This document shows positions 1 through 10,669 of a stretch of 64,000 bases of DNA, piece after piece; the stretch's first letter is position 1; each line of letters opens with the position of its first letter. Position numbers and translations under genes: made by a program. The notes under the pieces were generated by a model. It saw only the letters and a program-made list of their open reading frames with translations, made no database searches and was not told the origin of the DNA. The DNA comes from Hibiscus mutabilis. Its lineage: Eukaryota > Streptophyta > Magnoliopsida > Malvales > Malvaceae. Where the stretch lies: contig CM033719.1 in the NCBI GenBank assembly GCA_019671005.1, positions 24,106,750-24,170,749 on the forward strand, given 5' to 3'.

Positions 1-757
1 GTAAAGGAACGCCCAAATATTTTCCTAAGCCCGTAACTTCCTTGAATCCAAACTGAGAACTAATTTCATTACGTATATCACCCTCGATATTCTTAGAAAA
101 ATGAAGAGTGTTTTTATCGGTGCTAGCCTTGTGTCCAAATACACGATAAAACTATTCCAAAACATCACGAAGAACTAAAAGTTGGTGCAAATTAGCCTCG
201 GAAAATAAGACTAAATCATCGGTGAAAAATAAATGTGAGACCTTCGGCCCATTCTGAACTAACCGAATCGGCTTCTATGCCCCATTGCTCACCTTGATCT
301 GGATTGCTTGCGCTTACCTCTCCATGCATAATACGAGTAAATATGGGGATAGAGAATCGCCTTGCATGATACCCCTCGTTGGTTTAAAAGATTCCAAAAT
401 TGAGTTATTCTAGAGGATTTGAGTAGAATCTAAAGATACAAATCTCATAATTACCTCCCATAGATCGGTTGAAATTATAACATCCATCAACGTGTCCTCA
501 ATAAAAGATTATTCAAGACGAACGTAAGCCTTCTCAAGATCAATCTTGATGGCTATTCAACCCTTCTTACCTTTATTTAACCGCATAGAGTGCACAACCT
601 CCTATGCAATTATAATATTATTTGTGATGAAGCTACCTAGAACGAAACTCGTCTGATTGCAAGATAACCAACTTTTCAAAAGGGGTTTCATGTGGTTCAC
701 AATGATCTTCGTCACAATCGTATATAACACCGAGCACAAACTAATAGCACAATGATC
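1..757 (-). pseudogene. LINE (L1-type) reverse transcriptase fragment
   Basis: Read on the minus strand from about 757 to 1, one frame gives a recognisable non-LTR reverse transcriptase core. It starts near an ISLCSV stretch, then KIDLEKAY (RT motif A region), then GIMQGDSLSPYL, then FTDDLVLFSEA (the catalytic F/YADD motif with T for A), then GLGKYLGVPL. The frame is kept over about 250 codons but holds about seven stop codons. Several fit C-to-T or G-to-A changes (tag for cag, tga for tgg), as expected from decay of methylated DNA. The endonuclease domain is missing, so the copy is 5'-truncated, which is usual for LINEs. Its 3' end lies left of the window. The right end joins Athila sequence at about 757. 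The original product would have copied its own RNA by target-primed reverse transcription. Confidence 0.88.
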
Positions 758-769
758 TCATTGGCTTTT

Positions 770-2111
770 TCACTTTGGCTTGGAGGAGTCAACTAGTGTG
801 GTCTTCGTTGGTGCAATGGAGGAATCGTCCGAATCTAAAAATTCAAACAATGATTCAGTACGAGTTAATTCAAGCATAGGTGCTTTACTTTTGGCTTTTG
901 CAGTGGTTGCCGGGGCGCCTTTAGCTTTGGTTGTCGCGGCATCTTCAGAGTTGGTTGCCATGGCAACTGCTTGGGCAGGCGTAGTGTAGGTTGCCTCGGG
1001 ATCATCTGTTACGGTTACCGTGGCAAGGATTTTGGTAGGAAAGATGGGGAACGACACGCGGCTGTCCGGGTACTTTTCTAGGATGACTTGGGTGATGGCA
1101 TTGTTGTGATCCTTCATGTACCGCATGAACATTAGTTGTCGGTCTGCAATTTGACTAGGGCAGTTCTCCAATGGTTGTAAGAGTGCTTCAAGTTGCCCTT
1201 GCTGGCCGAGTTGTCCAGGCATCAGTTGCTTGGGCATTAGGAGTTGCCGAGGCGAATGGGAGAGGCACCGGTAAAATCCCCAATGCCTTTAGTTGCCGCG
1301 GCAACTGAAGACATTGGGGATTTTACCGGTGCCTCTCCCATTAGCTTTCAAATTTGTGCTCGATTCCAGCCAGACTTTGGTAGGGCCTTTTCATCGGTTG
1401 ACTCACTTGGGACATGCATCTCCTTGCAAAGATTGGAAAATAAGCAAGGGAAGAAAAAAGAACCCTTGTCTTTTGTGCTACATACAAAAATCTCATCACA
1501 AATAGTTTTTCCAATGTTAATGATGCGATTATGCAAAATATAATGTAGTATTGTGTGGTGGGCCTTAAAGAAGTTTTAACAAACTTATTCCATAATTTTG
1601 CCTCGATTTTAAGCCGAAGGCGATTTACCGTGCCCTTATATTTACCATCGTTCCAATGAGTCCCAGGTAAAGTGAGTTCTTGAAGCACCTTGTCCAGTTG
1701 CTTTGGCGTGAGTTGATCAACAAAGGCTTGATGCTAGTCCTTCTCAACGTAGAGCCCGTAAACGGTGTTGATGCTTTCGGGGCTTATGAGTATAGCCTTT
1801 TCACGAACAAAAACATAAGGATTATCTGGGTTAGGTGAGTGAACATAGAATTCTCTTACCCATGAGATGTTACCCGGTTCCAATTGATGGAAAAAGATTT
1901 GCCACTTTTGATGTGCAATCCTTTGGAATATGAATGGTTCAAGGCTGAAATCTTGATGAGAGTTGGAGTATTCGAAGCCTTGTTCTTCGCAAATCTTTCG
2001 GCTTTCAAACTTGGAGTGAAATCTTTCTTGAACCACCGGTGTAGCAAACTTCTTGTATCTTGGTTCTTTAGAGGAACTTGGATGAACCAAAAATTCGATT
2101 TTGGATGCCAT
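770..2111 (-). pseudogene. Athila extra ORF downstream of integrase (envelope-position protein), copy A
   Basis: The likely start is the ATG whose first base is 2111 (MASKIEFLVH...). The same frame holds to about 1341, with one stop near 1733; after the inverted duplication at 1255-1342 the frame changes and continues as 1237-770. The early part has an IxWVREFYVH-type stretch and the middle an IASLTLEKLFV-type stretch. I recognise these as the domain often annotated as putative plant transposon protein, found between integrase and 3' LTR in Athila elements. Its function is not established; the position is that of env in retroviruses, but I see no clear signal peptide or transmembrane segment. 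The C-terminal part is rich in A, T and S from copies of the TTGCCNNGGCAA motif. The last codons are missing at the LINE junction. Confidence 0.7.
1255..1342. repeat. 88-bp near-perfect palindrome (31-bp perfect arms)
   Basis: The arms 1255-1285 and 1312-1342 are exact reverse complements (31 of 31). The 26-nt centre contains a perfect 16-bp palindrome at 1291-1306 (agttgccgcggcaact). Arms and core share one axis at 1298.5, so 42 of 44 pairs match over the whole 88 bp. In copy B the matching site (about 56215-56285) has the core motif and the right-arm sequence but no left arm. The left arm therefore looks like a new inverted copy of the right one. The change shifts the frame of the surrounding ORF. 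Confidence 0.95.
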
Positions 2112-2117
2112 GGATGA

Positions 2118-2721
2118 TCTTGGTTTGTGAGTTTGGTAGAAACAAAGAAAAGAAAACAAAAGAAACTAAAGAGTTGCAAGGTGAAAAGTAGGAATAGGTT
2201 TCTTGGAAGTTAAGGGTGATGGGTTATATAGAAAAGATAAGTAGTAAATATGGTGGGTGGGATTGATTGGAATGAAAGAAAACAAAGGTTTTGATTAGGG
2301 GAAGGGGACGGCTAGGGGATTTGGGGAAGGGGAATGGTGTGGCCGGCTAATAGGGTTTATTTAGGGTAAATTGGGGGCTTAATATAAGCCTTAGATTTAG
2401 CCCATTAGTTTCCTTGTTGAAGAAGCTTCCTTCTTGAATCAAATTCCTCTTTATCTTGAACTCTTTTCCTATAATTCAAAATAAAATAAAGATTAAAATT
2501 AAAGATAAACTAATAAAAGAAAATAAATAAAGATGTGCAAAGAAATTCTTAAACCTAAAATTTAAAAACAATTAGATAAATATGAAAGAAATATGTAGTC
2601 TTAATCTTAAAGAAAATAAATAAATCTATCCTAAAAAGAGAAATAACCGAAATTAATAAATAATAAAAAAATAGTTCAAAAAAAATAAAAATAAAAAGAA
2701 AATATCGAAAGGAGAGCATGC
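2118..2721 (-). other. Non-coding spacer between integrase and extra ORF, copy A
   Basis: No coding sequence is seen. The stretch is strongly A/T-rich, with runs of the aaataaataaaa kind at 2470-2700. It is collinear with 57080-57615 in copy B. In the element it would be the leader of the downstream ORF; I cannot identify a promoter or splice acceptor with confidence. Confidence 0.6.
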
Positions 2722-4000
2722 TCATGCATCTCCTAAGGTGACCACTTCTTTGTTACGTTCCACATGGGCACCGTTGTAGTGCTTTAATCTTTGTCCGTTA
2801 ACTTTGAATTCATGTTCGTCAATGGTAGGCTTGATTATCAAGGCACCATGGGAGAATGGTTTGACAACTTCGAATGGTCCCGACCATCTTGATTTCAATT
2901 TTCCCGGGAAAAGTTTTAGCCGATAATTGAATAAGAGAACTAGTTGCCCTGGCATGAATTGCCACGACAATAGTTCTTGTCATGCCATTGCTTTGTTTTC
3001 TCCTTGTAGATTCGTGCATTGTTATAGGCGAGTGCACATAATTCTTCTATCTCGTTGAGGTCCAACAAACGCTTTTGCTTGGCACTTTCCCAATCCATAT
3101 TCACGGTCTTGATTGCCCAATATGCCTTGTGTTCGATTTCCACTGGTAGATGGCATGTTTTGCCATAGACAAGTTAGAAGGGAGACATACCTAAGGGTGT
3201 TTTGAATGCAGTGCGATATGCCCAAAATCCATCATCTAGTCTTACTGACCAATCCTTCATAGAGGGATTTACAACTTTCTCGAGTATACCCTTTAATTCC
3301 CAGTTGGATATTTCTAGTTGCCCATTGGTTTGTGGCTGATATGTCGTGGCAATCTTGTGAGATACACCAAAGTGTTGTAACATCTTGGCGATGAGTTTGT
3401 TGTCAAAGTGCTTGCCTTCATCGCTGATAATTGCTCTCGGCATCCCAAACCGTGTAAATATGTTTTTCTGCAAGAATCGTTGCACAGTCTTGGAATTGTT
3501 GGCGGGAACTGCAGCTGCCTCAACCCACTTAGACACGTAGTCGACGGCAAGTAGGATGTAGAAGTTTCCAAATAAAGATGGGAAAGGTCCCATAAAATAA
3601 ATCCCCCATACATCGAACAATTCCACCTCAGGGATGTTTTAGAGCGTCATTTCATGTCGAATAGAGATATTGCATGTCCTCTGGCAACGATCACTTTGCT
3701 TGTAAAACTCTTGGCATCTTTGTATAGTGTTGGCCAATACAAACCGGATTGCAAAACTTTGGCCGCGGTACGTGTTCCTCCAAAATATCCTCCATAGGGT
3801 GAAGAATGGCATTGCCAGAGTACATTCTGTTGCTCCTCTTCAGGGACACATCGGCGTATAACCTGATCTGCACATTATTTAAACAAAAGAGGCTCATCCC
3901 AGAAATAACGCTTAACATCATGGTGGAACCGCTTCTTTCCTTGATGAGTAAGGCCATAAGGTAAAATACCACAAACAAGGAAATTAACCAAATCTACGTA
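2722..4000 (-). pseudogene. Integrase region of Athila pol, copy A
   Basis: From right to left: a degraded zinc-finger part (about 4000-3640), the catalytic core (3626-3174) and the C-terminal DNA-binding part (2970-2722, with PGQLVLLFN and SRWSGPFEVVKP). Integrase joins the cDNA to host DNA using a D-D-E triad. The first Asp position, in WGIxFMGPF, is Tyr here (codon tat, minus strand, 3597-3599). The second Asp (IISDEGKHF) and the Glu (QLEISN) are present. With the first Asp gone and several stops between blocks, the enzyme is dead. The ORF ends at 2722 with the same C-terminus (LGDA) as copy B. Confidence 0.85.
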
Positions 4001-4018
4001 CTAAGGTATTGTCGAGGC

Positions 4019-4255
4019 ATCCGTGGTTGTCGTGTCAACTGCTTTAGTGGTTGCTAAGGCATGCACAACTAGAGTTGCTGCGGCATGCGCGTCAAGGGTT
4101 ACCGAGGCGTTGGCGTTAAGGGTTGCCGAGGTATGCACATCAGGGGTTGTCGAGGCGTGCACGTCAAGGGTTGCCGAGGCATGTGCGTCTAGAGTTTCCA
4201 AGACGTCGAGGGTTGCTGAGGCATGCGCATCCATGGTTGCTGTGGCAACTAATAG
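4019..4255 (-). repeat. Degenerate minisatellite in the RNase H-integrase linker, copy A
   Basis: On the plus strand the unit is roughly a ggttgccgaggcatgcgcgtcaa-like core of 24-36 bases, repeated about eight times with changes. On the minus strand it encodes a run of LDAHASAT-like peptides after the RNase H domain. Each unit carries half or all of the TTGCCNNGGCAA motif. Copy B has a shorter, differently arranged version at 58735-58885, so copy number has changed since the two copies parted. Confidence 0.8.
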
Positions 4256-5845
4256 TTTCTCATCTAGAAATGCATCGCATATCTCTAAATCCGCGTCCTC
4301 TTCCCTATTGCATTCTAAGCGTGATAAGTGATCAGCCACTTGATTTTCTGTTCCTTTCCTATCCTTAATTTCAATGTCAAACTCTTGTAAAAGTAATATC
4401 CAACGAATCGAATGAGGTTTGGCATCCTTTTTAGCAAATAGATACTTAATTGCTGAATGGCCCGTATGGACAATTACCTTTGTACCAATCAAATAGGATC
4501 GAAACTTGTCAAATGTGAAAACTACGGCTAGTAACTCTTTCTCCGTTGTTGTGTAATTCACTTGAGCGTTATTAAGAGTTTTACTAGCGTAGTATATCAC
4601 ATGAAAGGTCTTACTTGTGCGTTGACCTAGGACTGCTCCTACTGCAAAATCACTTGCATCACACATGAGCTTAAAAGGTAGCGTCCAATCGGGTGGAACG
4701 ACAATGGGTGCTAAGGCTAGCTTTTCCTTTAGGGTTTTGAATGCTTGGGCGCAAGAATCATCAAAATTGAAGACTTTATCCTGTTCAAGCAAATTGCACA
4801 AGGGTTTAGTAATTTTAGAAAAATTATGAATGAACCTCCTGTAAAAACCTGCATGTCCAAGAAAGCTTCGGATTCTTTTAATCGAACTTGGTGGGGGTAA
4901 TCTCTCGATCATGTCCACCTTGGCTTTGTCTACTTCAATCCCCTTTGGCTTTGTCTACTTCAATTCCCTTGGATGAAATCTTGTGGCCAAGAACAATTCC
5001 TTCATCTACCATAAATGGCACTTCTCCCAATTAAGGACTAAATCGGATTCTTCACATCTTGCCAAGACATTCTCTAAATTACCGAGGCAACTGTCGAAGT
5101 CATTACCAAATACGAAAAAATCATCCATGAAGATTTCAAGGAAGTCTTCGACCATGTCTGAAAAGAGTGCCTTCATGCATCTTTGAAAGGTTGTCGGGGC
5201 ATTACACAATCCGAACGACATCATTCGAAAAGCATAAGTATCGTATGGGCATGTGAACGTTGTCTTTTCTTGATCTTCTGGTGCTATGGCAATTTGATTG
5301 TAACCTGAATAACCATCAAGAAAACAATAAAAGGGTTTACCTGCAAGACGGTCAAGCATTTGATCAATAAAGGGTAAGGGGAAGTGATCTTTCCTAGTGG
5401 CTTTGTTTAGCTTTCGGTAATCCATACAAACCCTCCAGCCGGTCACAGTCCTGGTTGGAATGAGTTCATTGTTTTCATTACTTACCACCATTATACCTCC
5501 CTTTTTGGTACACATTGTACCGGACTTACCCATGTACTATCAGAGATAGGGTATATAATGCTGACGTCAAGCCACTTGATGATTTCTTTCATTACAACCC
5601 CTTTCATGGCATGATTCGGTCACCTCTAGGCCTCAATCGAAGGTTTGCGATCATCTTCCAACAAAATCTTATGCATATACACTGTCGGGCTAATTCCCTT
5701 CAAGTCAGCAATTGTCTACCCTATTGCCTTATTGTGTAGCATCAACATGTTGATCAGCTTCTTTTCCCGCTCAGGCTGTAACTTAGAGGAAATAATTACA
5801 GGCAATGTATTATCAGTTCCCAAGTAAGCATATTTTAGTTGCCCT
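4256..5845 (-). pseudogene. Reverse transcriptase and RNase H of Athila pol, copy A
   Basis: The RT N-terminus is near 5845 (LKYAYLG) and continues through WRVCMDYRKLN (motif 1 region), FYCFLDGYSGYNQIA (first catalytic Asp), FGLCNAPTTFQRCM and IFMDDFFVFG (the xMDD active site, near 5105-5140). The thumb/connection follows (GHAGFYRRFIHNFSKITKPL), then RNase H (LMCDASDFAVGAVLGQ; TTEKELLAVV; VIVHTGHSAIKYL, with Gly where copy B has Asp). The RT part is one good frame from 5533 to 5006; the RT-RNase H join carries a short local duplication near 4930-4970 and a frame break. Stops also separate the N-terminal part. The family copies RNA into DNA and degrades the RNA strand in the particle. Confidence 0.88.
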
Positions 5846-5850
5846 GGAAA

Positions 5851-6762
5851 CTATTTCAACTCAAGAATCAGTGGTTGTTCAATGGAGGGCTTTTCTAGTT
5901 TACCTTTCTTACCTGAGTAATCCAGTGGTTCAAAGTATGTACCTGGTCGATTGACTAACCAATTTGCCTCTTCTTGTTGTTCCTTATCGATCGGTTCTTC
6001 ATACTCCTCAGGTTCCTCTTGATCGGCAATGTAGTTGCCAAGGCAACTAAATTGCTCGTCGAAGTCAAACTCTACCGTGGCATGAAGAAGTTGGCATTCT
6101 TCCGGATCATCGGCATGCCTTAGTGTTTGGAACACATTTAGTTTAACTTGCTGGTCATTCACCCTCATTGTGAGTTCTCCCTTTTCAACATCGATCAAGG
6201 TTCTCCCTGTTGTTAGTAAGGGTCTCCCAAGAATGATAGGTGCATGCTCATCTGCCTCACAATCCAAAATAATAAAGTCAGCGGGAAAAATAAATTTATC
6301 AACTTTTACCAATATGTCTTCGATTTTTCCCTCTAGATGCATATTGGATCTTTCGGCTAGCTGTAGCATAACTGTTGTAGGTCTTGCCTTCCCGATTCCT
6401 AGTTTCTGGAAAACCAATTTAGGCATCAAGTTTATGCTTGCTCCAAGGTCAGATAATGCTTTCCAGACATAGTGGTTTCCGATAGAACATGGTATTGTGA
6501 AACTTCCGGGATCTTTCAACTTGGGTGGCATGCGATTGTGCAACATGGTCATGCATCCTTCTGTTGCGGCAACTATTTCAAACTCTCCTAACCTTGTTCT
6601 CTTGGACACAATGTCTTTTAGAAACTTGGCATAGTTCAACATTTGTTCAATTGCCTCAATCAACGGCAAGTTGATATGGACTTGCTTTAGGATATCAAAA
6701 AACTTCTTGAATTGATATTCTTGCTTTTGTCGCTTCAACCTTTGTGGGAATGGTGGTGGAAG
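5851..6762 (-). pseudogene. Aspartic protease region of Athila gag-pol, copy A
   Basis: One open frame of 295 codons (6738-5851) holds a retropepsin-like domain. The active-site block is DLGASINLMPK (near 6410-6450), with ILGRPLLTTGRTLIDVEKGEL towards the C-terminus as the second conserved block. It would cut the Gag-Pol polyprotein. Upstream of the protease lies a short basic linker (KRQKQEYQFKKF) and a stop near 6762. The ORF ends in an acidic stretch (EEPEEYEEPIDKEQQEE) followed by ELK and a stop; RT resumes in the same frame just after. Within the linker, 6033-6048 is a perfect agttgccaaggcaact palindrome, read as CLGN. Confidence 0.85.
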
Positions 6763-8520
6763 TCAGATATCTTCAATCCTTTCATTGGTCTGAAACCTGA
6801 TTGACGGCATTGCCGGGGCAACTAGAGTTGCCGAGGCACCATCAAATAGGGTTGCCGTGGCATCCTTATTGCTGGTTGCTGCGGCATGCTCATTTCGGGC
6901 ATACTTATCGTTGGTTGTCGCGACATCGTCAATTGGGGTTGCCGTGGAATTTCCTGGTACAACATCTGAGGCTTTACTGCTGAGTTCATCTTGTTCTTTT
7001 TGTGGAGTTTTGCTTGATGAGTGATCTTGAGCCTCCTTAAGTTGTCGACCACTTCTAGTGGTGATTGCCTTACATTGCTCGTGGCCAGTTCCTCTTGTGA
7101 CTTCAGTATCGCTGGGTAAACCTCCTTGCAGTCTAGTATTCAGGTTTTGAGCAAATTGTCCGACTTGAGTTTCCAATGATTTGATTACCGCCTCTTGGTT
7201 TTGCAATCTCATCTCAGTCCTGTTAATAAAAGCATCAGTTCTTTTTATGAAGTTACTATTTTTAGCCAAATAAGATTTAGTTTTCAACATAAAAGCATTG
7301 AGAGAATTTTCCAAAGAACTAGATGTTGTCGGTTGTTGCTGCGGCAACTGTTGCCGTGGCATATTCTGCTGGAATCTTGATGCTTGTGCATTCTAATTGT
7401 TTTGGTTTAGAGCATTGTTAGGATTACTCTATGAAAAATTTGGGTGCTTCTTCTAAGCTGGATTATATGTGTTATACATCACATTGTTGTTCCGATTATA
7501 ATTCCCTACATAAAAGCTGGATTCTGGATTCTGCATACATTCAGAAGAATTATGGTTACCACCACATAACTCAAAAAAGGAATCTACTACCTTGACCTCA
7601 TGTGTGTTGTTTTGTTTCTGCATGTTTTGGACAATCTTGGTTAGAGTTGCCAATTGTGTCGAAATTGAATCTGATGATCCCAATTCATGTATTGTGGCTT
7701 GGCGTCTAACTCCTCATCTTCTAGCAGATGAGAACTGATAATCATTCTTGGCGAGCCTGTTTAGAATTTGCATTGCTTCCTCCGGTGACTTATCTAGGAG
7801 TATGCCGTTTGCCGAGGCATCTAGCATCATCCTTTTTGGTGTATTCACAGTGTTGTAAAATATTGTTACTTGTGTCCACACTAGGAATCCGTGTAGGGGG
7901 AATTTGTGTAGAAGATCTTTATATCGCTCCCAAGCCTCGTACATGGATTCATCATATGCCTACCGAAAAGAAGTAATTTCATTACGAAGCTTTTTAGTCA
8001 AATTTGTAGGATTAAATTGAGCAAGGAAATCACGACAAATATAGGTCTAAGATCCTATTGATCCGGCAGGAATACTATTCAACCATGCTTCCACCCTATC
8101 CCTCAGTGAATAGGGGAATAATCTTAGCCGTAAAACATCTGGGGTGACTCCTTGTATTTTGAATGAGTTGCAAATGTCGAGGAAAGATTTAAGATGTTGT
8201 CGTGCATCTTCAGTTGCTGAGCCGCCAAATTGACCAATTGTATTGATCATATTGAACATCACCAGTTTCAACTCAAAGTGGTCAGCTTCAATTTCAGGTG
8301 TGACAACTCCTGGATTAAGTCCTTCAAGATCTTCCTCTAGATAGTGTCGAATAGTTCTGTTTCGTGCAAAAATCACTCCTACTCCTGCTGGAACATCCTG
8401 ATTCATATTGCCCTCTTGATTAGCCATTGCTACTCTTAACCTTTGTCTGAGTCTTTGCAAGGTTCGTTCGATTTTTGGATCAAAGGGATATTATGGTGTA
8501 ATCGGTCTCGCCCTGGTCAT
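6763..8520 (-). pseudogene. Gag polyprotein of Athila, copy A
   Basis: The likely start is the ATG at 8520 (MTRAR...), matching copy B; a stop follows about ten codons on. The capsid part is at 8460-7714 (FELKLVMFNMINTIGQFGG; ATEDARQHLKSFLDICNSFK; MYEAWERYKDLLHKFP). A zinc-knuckle relic lies near 7565 (FFELCGGNH; the first Cys of the CCHC is Phe here). Then comes a Gln/Asn-rich tail and a linker with MPRQ-type peptides from TTGCCNNGGCAA motifs. Gag would form the particle and bind RNA. Frameshifts and stops separate the 8047, 7714, 7453 and 6763 blocks, so no full-length protein can be made. Confidence 0.87.
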
Positions 8521-8611
8521 ATACCAATGCAAAACCAAAGTTTGTTAACCCTTCGAATCTTAAACAATAAAAATAAAAGTGCAAGAAAATAAAAACAAAG
8601 TCGCTATTGCC

Positions 8612-8630
8612 AATCCCTTGCAACGGCACA
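8612..8630 (-). promoter_or_regulatory. Decayed primer-binding site (tRNA-Asp type), copy A
   Basis: The plus strand reads aatcccttgcaacggcaca, next to the inner end of the LTR. Copy B at the same place has an exact match to the 3' end of plant tRNA-Asp; A differs at a few positions including the CCA-pairing end. It is where minus-strand DNA synthesis would have started. Confidence 0.75.
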
Positions 8631-8638
8631 AAAAACTT

Positions 8639-10121
8639 GTTGCGCGTAATAAGTGCTCCGCAATTGTGCAAGTGTACATGTCGCAAGTTATAGTATAAAA
8701 GATATCGTCTCCATAGGGATTGGTGCCACTTCAAGAATCTAATCTCTTGCACAATAAAAAGTAAATGAACACAAGTAAAAAATTGTAGGAGTTTTAACTA
8801 ACAACTAAACTAGAAAACAATAAAATAAAAGAAGATGTTATCAAATGAGAGAGAATAAGCCAGGTTATCGTGAGTTGAGGTGTGATAGCCAATTGGATCG
8901 TCTTGGTAAAAGAGTGCAAGGGCAACTCAGCTGCCGTGGCAACTTGCGCAGCGGGGTTGCCTTGGCAACTAATCGATGGTTGCCTGGGCAACTAGCTAGG
9001 CAACTGTTTGGGCAGCTGGGCAGCAACTTCAAGGTTCGGTAGAGCGTTCTTCAATGGTTTCTTCTTATCCCTAAGTCAAAACTCTAGCTAATTGTGCATG
9101 CCTGCGTGAATCAAGGGTGAACAACAACCAATCTTGTGCTCCTCTTAGCCGTTGAAATCCTTAACTTATTCCTAATCCGGATTAATCTTCACCATCAATA
9201 GATTGTATAAAGACCATACTCATTCGTTTCTTGAATCTAACTCTCCCGATATTAGATAAATAGATAGAGTTACGAGATCCTCTCCCAATTCACTCGCAAA
9301 CAAGAATAAAAACCAAGAATGAGTATACCTTGAATTGGAAGTGCAAACTCTTGTTACCTAAACAAAATCCAATTGTTTCTCACAACCACAAAATAGAATA
9401 ACCTTAGCCAAATAGATTTAGTTCATGGCTAGGTTCCAAAGAAACACAAAACAAAGAATCCCTAACATAAACCTAATCGAACAAGAAAGAAAAAGATGAG
9501 AATGTTTGAAAGCCCTTGTCGAAATCTCGGCCCTTTTTCTCTCCTGGAGTTGACGGCTTGGTCCTCAATTTATAGGGCTAGGTCAAAGTATTTCTTGAGG
9601 AGGAAGTTAAGTTGGAATTAAATACTTTTAAAGAATATAATTCTTTATTATATTTAAATTCCTTCTAGATCTTCTCATATCTTCTTGGGATTTAATTTCT
9701 CTTTGACCTCTTCATGGAAATCAAACTCCTTTGGGATTTAACTTTGCTCCACATCATCTTGGGTTTATCTAGTCATCAACTTCGGCTGCAATATCATCTT
9801 ATCCCTTGTCGACAATTGCCCTGGCAACTAGCTTGGTATATCCTTCATGCACTGCCCTGGCAACTGCTTCGGCATCTCCTTCTTGCACTGCTCTGGCAAC
9901 TGGTTCCAGCCTTGCTTTGGCAAGTGATTCTGCACACACAAAAATAACTATCGGCAGCACCCTTTTTCCACAAAATTAAGCAAAATATGAAATCAAGCTT
10001 AACCACCAAGGAAATAATGCAAACATGCATGAATGGCTAATAATGCAACTAATATGAGCCTAAGTCTAGCAATAATATGAATAAAAAGGGTGAATAAAAT
10101 AGTACTTTTAGACACTTAACA
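8639..10121 (-). repeat. 5' LTR of Athila copy A
   Basis: This is an LTR of about 1.48 kb, collinear with the LTRs of copy B at 53497-54696 and 63175-64000. On the minus strand it starts TGTTAAGTGTC (at 10121) and ends near GCAACA (8639). It has three close copies of the GTTGCCNNGGCAAC motif at 8928-8992 and three weaker ones near 9820-9905. The outer boundary is set by where similarity to copy B stops; no target duplication can be checked because the other end is missing. Confidence 0.85.
8928..8992. repeat. Cluster of GTTGCCNNGGCAAC palindromes in the Athila LTR
   Basis: Three copies lie close together: 8928-8944 (an imperfect form), 8956-8969 and 8979-8992 (14-bp motif with free central pair). 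Two half-sites follow to 9005. The matching cluster in copy B is 63467-63529. The motif also occurs in gag, protease and envelope-position regions of both copies. Confidence 0.9.
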
Positions 10122-10669
10122 ATACACATGTGAGTACCGATACCTGAGGGTACCATATCGATACTCGTGTACGAGTATCAGTACCCGATACAATAAATAA
10201 TCTATAAAAGAAATTTAAGGATGGGAATTGATGTGAATATTAATAATTGAATTATACCATGAATAATGTGATAACATGGATTAACGGAGACAATGAATAA
10301 GGTTAATTATATACTTTTCCATAATGTGTTAATAACTCGGTAATGTAAAATAAATTATGTTATGATGATTAGCAATAATAGGGGGATCCTTGGGATTACG
10401 TTGCTTGCATGCCAGGTAGGTATTCGATTGGTTGAGTCTTCTTGATTGATGGGATCTGGATATCCAATGATAAAGTGTTGCAACACCATGGTTAGAGATG
10501 TCGAATGTACGTTCCTGAAGCTGTGTGGCTCTATGTTTTATTCGAAGATGCTCGACGAGAGATTCTGAGCATGGGTGTACGTTCTCAAAGCTTGTGGCAC
10601 CGAGTCTCACCCAAAGAGTGTACGTTCTTGAATCTGTATGGCATTAGGCCTCACTCATAATGTACGTTG
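10122..10669. other. Unassigned sequence between Athila A and element C
   Basis: No convincing coding sequence is present. 10130-10190 has several gtaccgatac/tatcgatac-like words resembling those in the LTRs of element E. 10500-10669 has four tgtacgttc/g words spaced about 50-70 bases apart. Both patterns look like remnants of LTR sequence, but I could not match this stretch to another copy in the window. Confidence 0.4.

Larger units (their letters stand above)
758..10121 (-). mobile_element. Athila-type Ty3/gypsy retrotransposon, copy A (3' LTR not in window)
   Basis: Running right to left: 5' LTR (about 8639-10121), decayed tRNA-Asp primer site, gag, protease, RT/RNase H, integrase, then an extra ORF in the envelope position. 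Domain order, the gag sequence and the tRNA-Asp primer fit the Athila clade. Nearly every part has a partner at 53497-64000 (copy B, same strand). The left end is cut at about 757 by LINE sequence, so the 3' LTR, PPT and the last part of the internal region are absent here. A has more stops and a worse primer site than B, so it is probably the older copy. Confidence 0.9.
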
